From contig WGLS01000007.1 in assembly GCA_016125455.1 (NCBI GenBank), positions 1 through 64,000 of the forward strand: a DNA stretch of 64,000 bases, in the 5' to 3' direction. Below are positions 17,526-26,478 of the stretch, one piece after another; position 1 is the first letter of the stretch; each line of letters begins with the position of its first letter. The notes beneath the pieces are model-generated. The model worked only from the letters and a program-made list of their open reading frames with translations, was not told the origin of the DNA and did not search any database. The position numbers and the translations under genes are program-made. The stretch is from Alphaproteobacteria bacterium (GTDB lineage Bacteria > Pseudomonadota > Alphaproteobacteria > Caulobacterales > Parvularculaceae).

Positions 17526-19403
17526 TTATCCCTTGGTCGTGACGGGGGCGCCGCGCGACCGGGCGTCGACCTGCGCCGGATCGGCGTCATCGCAGGCGAT
17601 GGCCCTTTGGTCGACGGCGGCGGGCTCGGCGGTAGACGGATCCACCGCCTTCGTCAGGCGCAGTGGTTCCGGGCCGCCATAGACCGCCCGGTCGAACTCA
17701 TCATAGGACTCGAACACCGACTGCGATTGTGTGCCGAGATACAGGTAGCCGTCGAAACCGAGGTCCCGGCGGCGGTTCGAGAAATAGATGACAGTGACAA
17801 GTTCGTCGGTCGCCAGATGGGCGACGGCCGCCCGCAGGCAGCTTTCGGGCACGAGGTCGAACAGCTGGTTCATGACGAGCACGCGTGGACGGGAGATGAT
17901 AGCGCCCGCAAGCTTCAGCTGCATCGTCTCGACAATCGACAGCGGCCATCCGCTGACGGCAAGTTTCGTGTCAAGTCCGTCCTCGAGGGACGCGACCGCA
18001 GCTTCAAGGCCGACGATGCGCAACGCTTCCAGCGCGCTTACTTCGGATTCTTCTTCGGCGCTGAGGGAAAGGTACTCGCGAATGGTCATCTCGACGATCG
18101 ATGATCGGTCGAGGACAATCACTTCGCGCCGCAGCGCATGGACCTCCGTATCAAGAATATCACCGCCGCCGAGCGACAGGACGCCGCCCCTTGGCGAGAT
18201 ATGCCGCTTCAGGAGGTTGGTCAGCAGGCGCTGAACGCCATGATTGGCGGCGACGCCCATTATTGTCGCGCCGCTCGCGATCTCGAAATTGAGGACCGCT
18301 TCGCGCCCGCGCGCGTCGCCGCGCACGTCGTCAAACCGCACTGCGCCGCCTTTCGCAGGCGGCGGCGTCGCGCCCTTCGGCTCTTCCTGCGCGATCGTAT
18401 CGAATAGCGAAAGCTCTTCGACAGCCGCGCAGAATTCGTAGAAATAGTTGAGGTACGTGCCAAGCTGCGACATGCCGAAGAAGGCCGCGGACAGAACGAG
18501 CTCCGCGGCGACAAGTTGCCCGATCGACAGTTGCCCCTGGATGACCAGCCAACCGCCCAGGCCGAGCAGCGTCGCGCTGGCCGCCGCGTACAGAAGAAAA
18601 AAGCTGACGGTCTGCGAAAAATACTGGCGAAAATGGGCGCGATGCTCGTTTACGTAGCCGGCCGTCGCCTGGTCGGTGCGATCGAGCGCGTAGTCGATCA
18701 GACGGTCGGACTTGAAAAAGCCGTTCGAAGCGGCGAGGCCCTGGAGCCAGCCGGCGGCTTCGTGCTTGCGATACGAGAGCGCAATCGCCGAGCGCACCGC
18801 GCCTGGCCCCCAGACCTGCCAGATCACCCAGATGAGGGCGGTTAGAACGATGTTGAACACCAGAAACAGCGGATGATAGAGCGAGACCAGCACAAACCCG
18901 ACGCCGGCCTGGAGGATGACCGTGAAGCCGCCGATGAGCATCAACGGCACGTTTTTCTGCACCGTGACGATGTCGAAATAGCGATTAAAAAGTGTCTGCC
19001 GGCCGTCATCGTGAAAGAACGGGTTCTGGGCGTAGATCGCCTTCAGGGAAATCTCCGAGACCATGCGTGCATAGAACCGCCGCGAAAAAATCTCCATCAG
19101 GTGGATTCGCAAGGCATTGAGCAGGCCGGAGGCGGCAAGCAGGATGAACAGCGTCGCCGCCAGAATGATGAGCGGCGCGGCGAGGCCGATGTTCGCAACG
19201 GTGTTGATCAACATCTGGACGGAAATCGGCGTCGCCAGCGACAAGAGACTGATCCCGATGCCATAGATGATGGCGAGCAGGTAAAAGTCTTTCTCGTCGC
19301 CCATGACCCGCGAAAGAATGGCGAACATCTGGCGCATCGTGATGCCGCCGGGGCCCGGTTTCCCGAGCCCCCCTGTTTCGTGCGCTTCCGCCCCGCCCGC
19401 CAT
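17526..19403 (-). CDS. ABC exporter-like membrane protein with ATPase-dead nucleotide-binding domain
   Basis: A 625-residue protein with a well-preserved type I exporter transmembrane domain (LSLATPISVQMLINTVA, then LGLGGWLVIQGQLSIGQLVA) and a C-terminal domain of normal NBD length and order. Its catalytic motifs are all changed: the Walker A position reads GVAANHGVQ (383-391, no GKS/T), the Q-loop Gln is Asp, the signature LSGGQ is PLSIVE, Walker B is VLVMNQ (Asp to Asn, Glu to Gln) and the H-loop His is Asn543. The frame is intact, so this is not a fresh pseudogene. It is first in an operon with HlyD and TolC proteins. It cannot be expected to hydrolyse ATP alone. Start 19403 has AAGAGGA upstream; 19337 is an alternative. 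Confidence 0.85.
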   Translation of the reverse strand: MAGGAEAHETGGLGKPGPGGITMRQMFAILSRVMGDEKDFYLLAIIYGIGISLLSLATPISVQMLINTVANIGLAAPLIILAATLFILLAASGLLNALRIHLMEIFSRRFYARMVSEISLKAIYAQNPFFHDDGRQTLFNRYFDIVTVQKNVPLMLIGGFTVILQAGVGFVLVSLYHPLFLVFNIVLTALIWVIWQVWGPGAVRSAIALSYRKHEAAGWLQGLAASNGFFKSDRLIDYALDRTDQATAGYVNEHRAHFRQYFSQTVSFFLLYAAASATLLGLGGWLVIQGQLSIGQLVAAELVLSAAFFGMSQLGTYLNYFYEFCAAVEELSLFDTIAQEEPKGATPPPAKGGAVRFDDVRGDARGREAVLNFEIASGATIMGVAANHGVQRLLTNLLKRHISPRGGVLSLGGGDILDTEVHALRREVIVLDRSSIVEMTIREYLSLSAEEESEVSALEALRIVGLEAAVASLEDGLDTKLAVSGWPLSIVETMQLKLAGAIISRPRVLVMNQLFDLVPESCLRAAVAHLATDELVTVIYFSNRRRDLGFDGYLYLGTQSQSVFESYDEFDRAVYGGPEPLRLTKAVDPSTAEPAAVDQRAIACDDADPAQVDARSRGAPVTTKG

Positions 19404-19488
19404 TCCTCGTCCTCTTTACCTGGTCCGTCCGCGTCACTTCCCGGCCCCGTGGCCGGAAGATTAGCCCTTAAGACTTGCCTTGACGTTT

Positions 19489-19505
19489 CCGGGAAGTTTT
19501 CCCGG
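19489..19505. promoter_or_regulatory. Palindrome upstream of the pseudo-ABC operon
   Basis: CCGGGAA-GTT-TTCCCGG is a perfect 7-bp inverted repeat 86 bases before the ABC start codon. No T-run follows on the minus strand. The position suits an operator, but no binding family is recognised. Confidence 0.35.
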
Positions 19506-19627
19506 GCGATGTCTGGCGCACGCCGCAAGCCAACTACGTGGCATTTGCGGGCCGCCCGCCAGACCGCGCTGAATTGGGGCGACGCCGGGGCTTTTCAATC
19601 CGATACGCGCCAGGGGGACTCGTCGGT

Positions 19628-19648
19628 TTGATCGAATTTCCCGATCAA
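19628..19648. promoter_or_regulatory. Second palindrome upstream of the pseudo-ABC operon
   Basis: TTGATCG-AATTTCC-CGATCAA is a perfect 7-bp inverted repeat between the LysR-type gene and the ABC operon, in an AT-rich patch. It could be an operator for the operon or the 3-prime hairpin of the LysR transcript; it lacks the U-run of a terminator. Confidence 0.35.
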
Positions 19649-19693
19649 TTCACGAATTTCGTTAGGCCATTGTCGCCGGGCCCGCCAGGCGTC

Positions 19694-20644
19694 TCAGTCG
19701 GGGTCGGTTTCGACCTGCAAATCGGCGAAATGAGCCCGGGCGACCCGCCGGATGATGCCTGCAATCATGCGGTATTGTTCGGAGCGACCGGCGCTCCTGC
19801 GCCAAACGAGGCCGACCGCGCGAAAGATCGATCGCCCCTTGATCCGCCGAACGATGATCTCGCCGCCGCCCCGATCAGTGATTTCAGACCGCACATAGAG
19901 CGCCGGCAGGAAGGCCGCGCCCATGCCCATGCCGACCATCTGTCGCAGCGCGTCGAGACTGGTCCCTTCATAGTCCCGGAGCATTCGCGCGCCGAAGGTC
20001 TGGCACAGGTCGCTGACCTGTCGGTGCAGGTGGTATTGCGGACTGAGCGACAGCACATCGAGACCTTCGAGGTCGGCGACCGCGATGTGGTCCTTTTGCG
20101 CCAGCGGGTGGTCAACGGCGAGCGCAAGATAAAGCGGTTCACGGAACAGGGTGTCGACGACGAAATCGCGCGAAACGGTTGGCAGCTGGGCAAGTATAAC
20201 GTCGTGGGCGCCGCGGCCAAGATCGTATTCGAGGTCGAGCGGCGAGCTTTCCCAGACATAGAGACTGAGGCCCTTGTACTTCTTGTGCAGGGTCGAGACC
20301 ACCTGCGGCAGAAGATAGGGGCCGAGGGTCGCCGACGTGCCGAGCTTGATGGTGCCCATCAGCCCGCCGCGCGAGGCGACCGAAAGGTCGATGATCGCCT
20401 GTGCGCCATCGACGACTTCGCGCGCGCGAGCGAATACCTCGCGGCCAATAGGGGTCAGCGTCACGCCGGCGCGGCTGCGTTCGAGCACCTGGGCCCCGAG
20501 CGCCAGTTCAAGGTTCTGGATCTGCGCCGACAATGCCGGCTGGCTCATGCCGCAACGCTCCGCAGCGCGACGGAAATGGAGCGTCTCCTCCACTGCGATG
20601 AGGCAGGACAGCTGCTTCAGGGTGATCGCCGGGGCGCGTGACAT
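19694..20644 (-). CDS. LysR-family regulator, OxyR-like but lacking the peroxidatic cysteine
   Basis: A 316-residue LysR regulator with winged HTH (FRRAAERCGMSQPALSAQIQ, residues about 25-44) and a substrate-binding domain. Overall it is closest to OxyR-type hydrogen-peroxide regulators (EGTSLDALRQMVGMGMG). Aligned by eye with E. coli OxyR, the resolving Cys208 is kept (Cys214) but Cys199 is replaced by His205 in YHLHRQVSDLC, so disulfide-based peroxide sensing is not expected. The start at 20644 (MSRAPAITLKQL) is the normal beginning of the family. Neighbours do not include a catalase or peroxidase gene, so its target is unknown. Confidence 0.85.
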   Translation of the reverse strand: MSRAPAITLKQLSCLIAVEETLHFRRAAERCGMSQPALSAQIQNLELALGAQVLERSRAGVTLTPIGREVFARAREVVDGAQAIIDLSVASRGGLMGTIKLGTSATLGPYLLPQVVSTLHKKYKGLSLYVWESSPLDLEYDLGRGAHDVILAQLPTVSRDFVVDTLFREPLYLALAVDHPLAQKDHIAVADLEGLDVLSLSPQYHLHRQVSDLCQTFGARMLRDYEGTSLDALRQMVGMGMGAAFLPALYVRSEITDRGGGEIIVRRIKGRSIFRAVGLVWRRSAGRSEQYRMIAGIIRRVARAHFADLQVETDPD

Positions 20645-20707
20645 GGACGGGTTCGGATCTCCTGCCGGCGCTGCGCCGGGCGACCCGGATGGCGGCCGAC
20701 GCATCGG

Positions 20708-22192
20708 CTAGCAGCTGTACCCCGCTGCGCATGGGAAAATCCAGTACCTGCCCGCCCCGGCGTCGGCCGCGTTCAGGGTCAGCGTCCGCGGGGCGCGCTG
20801 GCGCGTGCGCATGAGCGCGGCAATGTCGCGGATGATCTGGATGTCGCCGCCGAAATAGTCATGTTCATCCGTTGGCAGAAAGAATCGATTCGGCAGGTTC
20901 GACGCGTCGATCGTATCGATCCCGAGGCCCGAGAGGACGATCGGCCCCTCTCCTGCCGGCGCGTCGCCAGCGCGCGGCGGGCATGGCGCCCCCACCCGCA
21001 GTTCGCAAAGCTTGCGGGAGACTTCCATCGAGAAGTCTTTCGACGACGCGTAGAGCGTCATCCCCGACCCGAGGCCGTCGATCCGTCGCGCGAGCGCCGA
21101 GAACTCGTCGCGGTCCACATCGGGGGCGGCAAAGATGATTTCGCCGAAGACCGGCGCGCCATCCGATCCGGCCGCGTCGCGCAGTGCGGCGAGCGTTTCC
21201 ATCATCATGTAGTTGCCCATGCTGTGGGCGATGATGTGCACCTTGCGGCTGTCGGTGCGCGCGACGATGAGATCGAGAAACTCGCGGAACTGCGCCCGCG
21301 CCGCTTCGGCTTCGCGCCGCGACGCCTCATAGGCGTCGCGCGGCAGGGGGCTGGTCGGCGACGGATCATAGTGCTGGGTCGGCCAGGAAAAGATCATCGC
21401 CTGGCCGTCATAGCCGCCGTCGACTTTCAACTGCGCCGCGCGCATCGCCGCGCTCTTGAAGCTCACATTGAAGCCATGAACGAAAAGGAAGGCGCTGTCC
21501 GCGGCGTCAATGCGCCCGCCGAAAGCATCGCGGCTCAGCGGGCCATAATCGACGAACACGAAATGCTTTTGCGGATCGAGGCGGAAGCCGATACGCCGGC
21601 CCATCACTTCCGGCGGGCGCGAAATGACGCCGGCGTCGCGTTTCGTCGGCACCGTGACGAATATCTCGCCAAGTGTCAGCTCGCCCGCGTTGGTCGACTT
21701 GAACGGCGTTTCGGGCGAACGGCCAAAACGATTGAAGGTTTCGGTCTCCTCGCCGAAGAGGATCTCGCGGTTTGACCCGAACAGGATGTCGACGCCGATG
21801 CAGGTTTCAAGGATCAGGCATTCGGCGACCCGCGAGCGCGCCTCGCTGTCCGCCGGGTCGCTGGGCAGGCGAGAGCCGGTGACGACAATGGTGTCTTCGT
21901 CTTCGTCGCCGGGTGCCTCAGGCGCCGCGCCCGGGCCAGCGGCCGGATCCTCGTTCGGGTCGATCTCGGGATCGACGACAGGCGCTGGCGGGGGAGGCGC
22001 CATGGGCGGCGGCGGCGGTGGCGGCGGTGGCGGTGGCGGTGGCGAACCTGGAACAGGATCGCAAGGCTCATCGCCGCTGCAGCCGTAATAACCCTCGTCA
22101 GACGCGTCGGTCGCTTCTTCGGGGGCCGCGGATTCAGGGCTCGCGCAGGCTGCGGCAAACGCGCAAATGACGGCGATCAACCAGAAACGCAT
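20708..22192 (-). CDS. Lipoprotein alpha/beta hydrolase (DUF900-type) with polyproline tract
   Basis: A 494-residue protein starting MRFWLIAVICAFAAACASP, a lipoprotein signal with Cys16. Residues about 50-62 are thirteen consecutive prolines followed by a second proline/alanine run and an acidic stretch. Next is DTIVVTGSRL, which resembles the TonB box of alphaproteobacterial receptors. The hydrolase domain is of the DUF900 type: FLFVHGFNVSF, nucleophile Ser in HIIAHSMGNY, Asp in FAAPDVDRDEF and likely His in EHDYFGG. It should act in the periplasm or at the outer membrane as an esterase or lipase; the substrate is unknown. The ATG at 22192 is used because it gives the lipoprotein signal. Confidence 0.85.
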   Translation of the reverse strand: MRFWLIAVICAFAAACASPESAAPEEATDASDEGYYGCSGDEPCDPVPGSPPPPPPPPPPPPPMAPPPPAPVVDPEIDPNEDPAAGPGAAPEAPGDEDEDTIVVTGSRLPSDPADSEARSRVAECLILETCIGVDILFGSNREILFGEETETFNRFGRSPETPFKSTNAGELTLGEIFVTVPTKRDAGVISRPPEVMGRRIGFRLDPQKHFVFVDYGPLSRDAFGGRIDAADSAFLFVHGFNVSFKSAAMRAAQLKVDGGYDGQAMIFSWPTQHYDPSPTSPLPRDAYEASRREAEAARAQFREFLDLIVARTDSRKVHIIAHSMGNYMMMETLAALRDAAGSDGAPVFGEIIFAAPDVDRDEFSALARRIDGLGSGMTLYASSKDFSMEVSRKLCELRVGAPCPPRAGDAPAGEGPIVLSGLGIDTIDASNLPNRFFLPTDEHDYFGGDIQIIRDIAALMRTRQRAPRTLTLNAADAGAGRYWIFPCAAGYSC

Positions 22193-22379
22193 GGCGACGT
22201 GCCTCCCCAATGACTGCAGCCTACCGCGACGCGGGGCCATCCGCCAGTCGCCAGTCGACAGTCGCCATCCGACCCGCCGTCGCGCCGACCGCCTGGAGCC
22301 GAGATCGGACCTGCGACGCCATCGCCTCATCCCGGGCCGCGGGCCCAGCGTAAACGAAAGGATACCACAGGAGAGATTA

Positions 22380-22943
22380 ATGCCGTTCGACACATCGCCG
22401 CCCCCCGCATCGGGACCGGTCGACCTGCGCGACAATCGCGTCGTTGCGGACCTGCGAAGCGACCACGCCGGGGAAAGCGGCGCTGTCCACATCTACCATG
22501 GCGTGCTCGCGGTGACCCGTGACCCGCTCGTTAGATCGTTCGCCGCGGCGCACCTGGCGACCGAGACGGACCACCTGAAACGAATCGAAGGCGTGCTGCC
22601 CCCTGCAATGCGATCACGGCTGACGCCGCTCTGGCGGGTCGCCGGCTGGATCACCGGCGCCTTGCCGGCGTTGGTTGGCCCTGGCGCCGTGTATCGAACG
22701 ATCGAGGCCGTGGAAACATTCGTCGACCGTCACTATCAGGAGCAGATAAACTATTTTCGAGATTCCGGCGGCGACCGGTTGCTGCTTGAGATTCTCGAGG
22801 ACTGCCGGGCCGATGAGGCGCGGCATCGCGATGAGGCGCGCGAGTTGTCGCCGGACGCGGCGCCGGGGCCTTTCGCACGACTTTGGGCGCGCCTGGTGGA
22901 ATCAGGATCGAAGGCGGCTGTCGCCGCAGCCAGGCGGATCTGA
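22380..22943 (+). CDS. coq7: COQ7-type demethoxyubiquinone hydroxylase
   Basis: A 187-residue ferritin-like diiron enzyme that hydroxylates demethoxyubiquinone in the penultimate part of ubiquinone synthesis. Ligand residues occur in the expected order: Glu in DHAGESGAVHIYHG, ExxH in ATETDHLKRIE, Glu in IEAVETFVDRHY and ExxH in ADEARHRDEA. Length matches the bacterial family. The ATG at 22380 has AGGAGA upstream; the frame continues further upstream without family similarity. It converges with eda, with only five bases between the stops, and faces the lipoprotein hydrolase gene divergently. Peripheral inner-membrane location is expected. Confidence 0.9.
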   Translation: MPFDTSPPPASGPVDLRDNRVVADLRSDHAGESGAVHIYHGVLAVTRDPLVRSFAAAHLATETDHLKRIEGVLPPAMRSRLTPLWRVAGWITGALPALVGPGAVYRTIEAVETFVDRHYQEQINYFRDSGGDRLLLEILEDCRADEARHRDEARELSPDAAPGPFARLWARLVESGSKAAVAAARRI

Positions 22944-22948
22944 GAACG

Positions 22949-23584
22949 TCAGACGCTGATATCCGGCGTTATCTTCGCCGCGGCCCAGGCGTGAGCCTCG
23001 ATCGCGCCCCAGTCGCCGGCTGACATCAACGCCTTCGGCGCGATCCAGCCGCCGCCGACGCATGCAACATTCGAGAGCGCAAGGTAGGCGCCGGCGGTCT
23101 CCCGTTTGACGCCGCCGGTGGGGCAAAAGGTAAGGTCCGGCAGGGGCGCGGCGAGGGATTTCAGGAACGCAACGCCTCCCGCGGCCTCGGCCGGGAAGAA
23201 CTTCAGCTCCGAGAACCCGGCCGCGCTCGCCGCCATCGCTTCGCCCGCCGTGGCGACGCCCGGCAGCGCTGGCGCGCCGCTCGACTTCATCGCCGCCAAC
23301 AGCGCCGGATAGCAGCCGGGGCTGACAATGAACGCCGCCCCGGCCTCAAGCGAACGATCGACGTCTGCCGGCGTCCGTATGGTTCCCATACCGACGACCA
23401 GGTCAGGCGCGGCGTCCTGCATTGCTTTGACGCCATCCAGGGCGCACTCGGTCCGAAGCGTCAGCTCCACTACTTTCAGGCCGCCCTTTGCGAGCGCCTT
23501 GGCGAGCGGCGCGGCCTGAACGATCTCGTCAATCTGCACGACCGGCACGGCCGGGCCAATCTTCATGATGTCGAGCATGTTCAT
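22949..23584 (-). CDS. eda: 2-dehydro-3-deoxy-phosphogluconate (KDPG) aldolase
   Basis: A 211-residue class I aldolase that splits KDPG into pyruvate and glyceraldehyde 3-phosphate, the last step of the Entner-Doudoroff pathway. Family motifs are PVVQIDE, the catalytic-glutamate strand VVELTLRT, GMGTIRTPADV, FIVSPG, the Schiff-base lysine in LKFFPAE and the phosphate loop CPTGGV. It is the last gene of the glucan-to-pyruvate operon, starting five bases after glk. Length is normal for the family. Confidence 0.96.
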   Translation of the reverse strand: MNMLDIMKIGPAVPVVQIDEIVQAAPLAKALAKGGLKVVELTLRTECALDGVKAMQDAAPDLVVGMGTIRTPADVDRSLEAGAAFIVSPGCYPALLAAMKSSGAPALPGVATAGEAMAASAAGFSELKFFPAEAAGGVAFLKSLAAPLPDLTFCPTGGVKRETAGAYLALSNVACVGGGWIAPKALMSAGDWGAIEAHAWAAAKITPDISV

Positions 23585-23588
23585 CCGT

Positions 23589-24572
23589 CTACTCCTTGAT
23601 TGGCGTTGCGTTCATCGGGGCATTCGGGATCGACGACGCCGCGCCATAGAGCGCCGCGCCCTCACGGACGATCATGCGCACCGGCACTGGTTCGAGGTAG
23701 GTTCGCATCCTTCCCTTGTCGAGGAACTTTTCCGCAAAGCCGCTCTTCAGGAAGATATCGCGGATTTTAGGCAGGATGCCGCCCCCCAGGAATACCCCGC
23801 CCCGCGCGCCCGTCGCAAGGACGGCGTCGCCGGCAACCCGGCCCAGTACGTCGCAGAACATGTCGACCGCTCTTGCCGCAATCGGATAGGCGCCGCTGAT
23901 CGCCGCTTCGGTAATTTCGTTGGCCGCGAGGGAGACGCGCGGCGTGTCGGCGAGCGCGCAAAGGGCGCGGTGAATATTTACAAGGCCGCGGCCCGACAGC
24001 AGCCGTTCGGCCGATACCCGCGGGTGCTCGCGTGCGATGAACTTCATGACGGCGAACTCTTCATCTGTACGCGGCGCAAAGGTCACGTGGCCGCCCTCGG
24101 TCGATACGACTTTTGGCCCGGATTCCGTCGGCACGATCAGCGCCTGGCCGAGCCCGGTGCCGGGGCCGATCACCAGCTGCGGGGCGTCGCCGAGGGCCTC
24201 GCCGCCCCTGACTGAAACGAAAGCCTCATCGTCAAGGTGCGCAACGCCAGCCGCCAGCGCGTAGAAGTCGTTCACGATACGGAACGTCCGGAGCCTGAGG
24301 CCATTCACGATCTCCGCCTCGCGAATGACCCACGGCGAATTCGAGAACTTGACTTCGCCGCCGATCAACGGACCGGCGGCGGCGAAACAGGCCCTCGTCG
24401 GCGTCGCGCCGACCGCCTCAAGATATGCGTCCGCTGCGTCGCGCACCGTTTCGAAATCCACCGCCCGGAAATTCTGCGGTTCACGGATGACGATGCGGCC
24501 GGTTTCGCGGGCGGCGAGCGCGAAGCGCGCATTTGTGCCGCCGATATCCGCAACGAGGTCAACGTCCTGCAT
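23589..24572 (-). CDS. glk: Glucokinase
   Basis: A 327-residue glucokinase of the bacterial Glk type that phosphorylates glucose with ATP. The N-terminal phosphate-binding loop DIGGTNARFAL, the second phosphate motif VIGPGTGLGQALI and ARGGVFLGGGILPK are present. It starts three bases after edd and ends four before eda, consistent with a single transcript. In this locus it would phosphorylate glucose released by the GH97 and GH13 enzymes and imported by the symporter, since no PTS gene is present. Confidence 0.95.
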   Translation of the reverse strand: MQDVDLVADIGGTNARFALAARETGRIVIREPQNFRAVDFETVRDAADAYLEAVGATPTRACFAAAGPLIGGEVKFSNSPWVIREAEIVNGLRLRTFRIVNDFYALAAGVAHLDDEAFVSVRGGEALGDAPQLVIGPGTGLGQALIVPTESGPKVVSTEGGHVTFAPRTDEEFAVMKFIAREHPRVSAERLLSGRGLVNIHRALCALADTPRVSLAANEITEAAISGAYPIAARAVDMFCDVLGRVAGDAVLATGARGGVFLGGGILPKIRDIFLKSGFAEKFLDKGRMRTYLEPVPVRMIVREGAALYGAASSIPNAPMNATPIKE

Positions 24573-24575
24573 CGC

Positions 24576-26405
24576 CTATGCCTCACGTTCCGCAAGCTGG
24601 AACGACATCGCCCCCTCCTCCGCCGGGCCGACGACGCCGCGCATGGCGGCGAAAAGCTCGCGGCCGGTCCCCCAGCGCTCCGCGCCAAGATCGTGCGGCG
24701 CCGCCTCGCGCGTCTCCAGCGGCTCAGTTGAAGAGACAATGAGGAGCTCCCCTTTTTCCGAATCGAGACGCACGATGTCGCCGTCGCGGATGCGGCCGAT
24801 GGCCCCGCCGTCAAGCGCTTCCGGGGTCACGTGGATGGCCGCGGGCACCTTGCCGCTCGCGCCGGACATTCGGCCGTCGGTGACAAGCGCGACCTTGTAG
24901 CCCTTGTCCTGCAGCACGCCGAGCGGCGGGGTCAGCTTGTGCAATTCCGGCATGCCGTTCGCCTTGGGCCCCTGGAACGGCACGATCGCGATGAAATCCC
25001 GGTAGAGCTCGCCGGCCTTGAAACGATCCATCAGGTCGGACTGCCCTTTGAAGACAATCGCCGGCGCTTCGATGACGCGCCGGTCAGGCTTCACCGCCGA
25101 CACCTTTATCACCGCGCGACCGATATTGCCCTTCAACAGCTGCAGGCCGCCCGTCGCAGCGTGCGGATCATCCGCTGGCCGCAGAACATCCGGGTCGCCC
25201 GTCGCCGCCGGGGCCGAGCGCCAGGCGAGCCGTCCGTCGTCAAGCCAGGGCTCCGCGGCAAAGCGCGAAAGCCCCTTGCCCATAGTTGTTTGGACATCTT
25301 CATGCAGGAGACCCGCTGCAATCAGCTCACGGATGACAAAGCCGAGCCCGCCGGCGGCATGGAACGCGTTCACGTCTGCCGAGCCATTCGGATAGACCCG
25401 CGCGAGCAGCGGGGTCGCATCGGAAAGGGCGGAGAAATCGTTCCAGTCGATTATGACGCCGACGGCGCGCGCCATCGCCACGAGGTGAAGGGTGTGGTTT
25501 GTCGATCCGCCGGTTGCGTGGAGACCGACGATTGCGTTGACGATTGCGCGCTCGTCGACAACGTCGCAAAAGGGAATGTAGTCATCGCCGAGCGTCGACG
25601 TCGCCGCAACACGGCGCGCCGTTTCCTCCACGATCGCGTGGCGAAGCGGCGTGCCCGGATTGACGAAGGCCGACCCCGGCAGGTGCAGCCCCATTACCTC
25701 CATCAGCATCTGGTTGGAGTTCGCGGTGCCGTAGAAAGTGCAGGTGCCAGGCGAGTGATAGCTCTTGCTTTCCGCATCGAGGAGCGCGTCCCGGCCGACC
25801 TTGCCCTCCGCGTAGAGCTGTCTGACGCGCGCCTTTTCGTCATTCGGCAGGCCCGAATGCATTGGCCCTGCGGGCAGGAACATGATCGGCAGGTGGCCAA
25901 ACCGCGCAGCGCCGATGAAAAGTCCGGGTACGATCTTGTCGCACACGCCGAGCATAAGGGCCGCATCGAAAACATTATGCGACAATGACACCGCCGTCGC
26001 CATCGCGATCACGTCGCGGGAAAACAGGGACAGGTCCATGCCGGGCTGGCCCTGGGTGACGCCATCGCACATGGCCGGCACGCCGCCGGCGATCTGCGCC
26101 GTCGCGCCAAGCGGCGCCAGCGCCGCCTTGATGATGTCGGGGTACGCGCCGAGCGGCTGGTGCGCGGAAAGCATGTCATTGTACGCCGTGACGATGCCGA
26201 CATTCGGGCCGCCTCCTGTCGCCATGGCCTTCTTCACCTCCGGCGGACTGGCTGCGGCGGCGTGGGCGAGATTGCCGCAGGAAACGTGGCTACGATGCGG
26301 CCCGCGCGACGCTGCGGCGCGCATCTGCGCCAGATAGGCTGTGCGCGTCCGGCGGCTGCGTTCTCGCACGCGATCCGTAACTTCGGCGACGATCGGATGA
26401 ACCAT
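24576..26405 (-). CDS. edd: Phosphogluconate dehydratase
   Basis: A 609-residue [4Fe-4S] dehydratase of the IlvD/Edd family that converts 6-phosphogluconate to KDPG. Cluster-binding cysteines are in [18 protein letters not shown] and [13 protein letters not shown]; other conserved stretches are [15 protein letters not shown] and [16 protein letters not shown]. Length agrees with Edd. The start at 26405 fits the family's [16 protein letters not shown] beginning. It sits between the aldo/keto reductase gene (73-base gap) and glk. This and eda establish a complete Entner-Doudoroff branch. Confidence 0.96.
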   Translation of the reverse strand: MVHPIVAEVTDRVRERSRRTRTAYLAQMRAAASRGPHRSHVSCGNLAHAAAASPPEVKKAMATGGGPNVGIVTAYNDMLSAHQPLGAYPDIIKAALAPLGATAQIAGGVPAMCDGVTQGQPGMDLSLFSRDVIAMATAVSLSHNVFDAALMLGVCDKIVPGLFIGAARFGHLPIMFLPAGPMHSGLPNDEKARVRQLYAEGKVGRDALLDAESKSYHSPGTCTFYGTANSNQMLMEVMGLHLPGSAFVNPGTPLRHAIVEETARRVAATSTLGDDYIPFCDVVDERAIVNAIVGLHATGGSTNHTLHLVAMARAVGVIIDWNDFSALSDATPLLARVYPNGSADVNAFHAAGGLGFVIRELIAAGLLHEDVQTTMGKGLSRFAAEPWLDDGRLAWRSAPAATGDPDVLRPADDPHAATGGLQLLKGNIGRAVIKVSAVKPDRRVIEAPAIVFKGQSDLMDRFKAGELYRDFIAIVPFQGPKANGMPELHKLTPPLGVLQDKGYKVALVTDGRMSGASGKVPAAIHVTPEALDGGAIGRIRDGDIVRLDSEKGELLIVSSTEPLETREAAPHDLGAERWGTGRELFAAMRGVVGPAEEGAMSFQLAEREA

Positions 26406-26478
26406 TGCGTGCCCTTTTTCTTTTACCGAACGGCCTGACCCGACAACAACGACCGCGGAGCGCGCGGCGCCGAGGCCG

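Noticed and set aside
17526-19403. Pseudo-ABC gene considered as a recent pseudogene or sequencing error
   Set aside because: The frame is open over 625 codons, the membrane half is conserved and separate motifs are all replaced by substitutions, not by a frameshift.
24831-25988. Plus-strand open frame of 385 codons opposite edd
   Set aside because: Antisense shadow of a strongly conserved gene.
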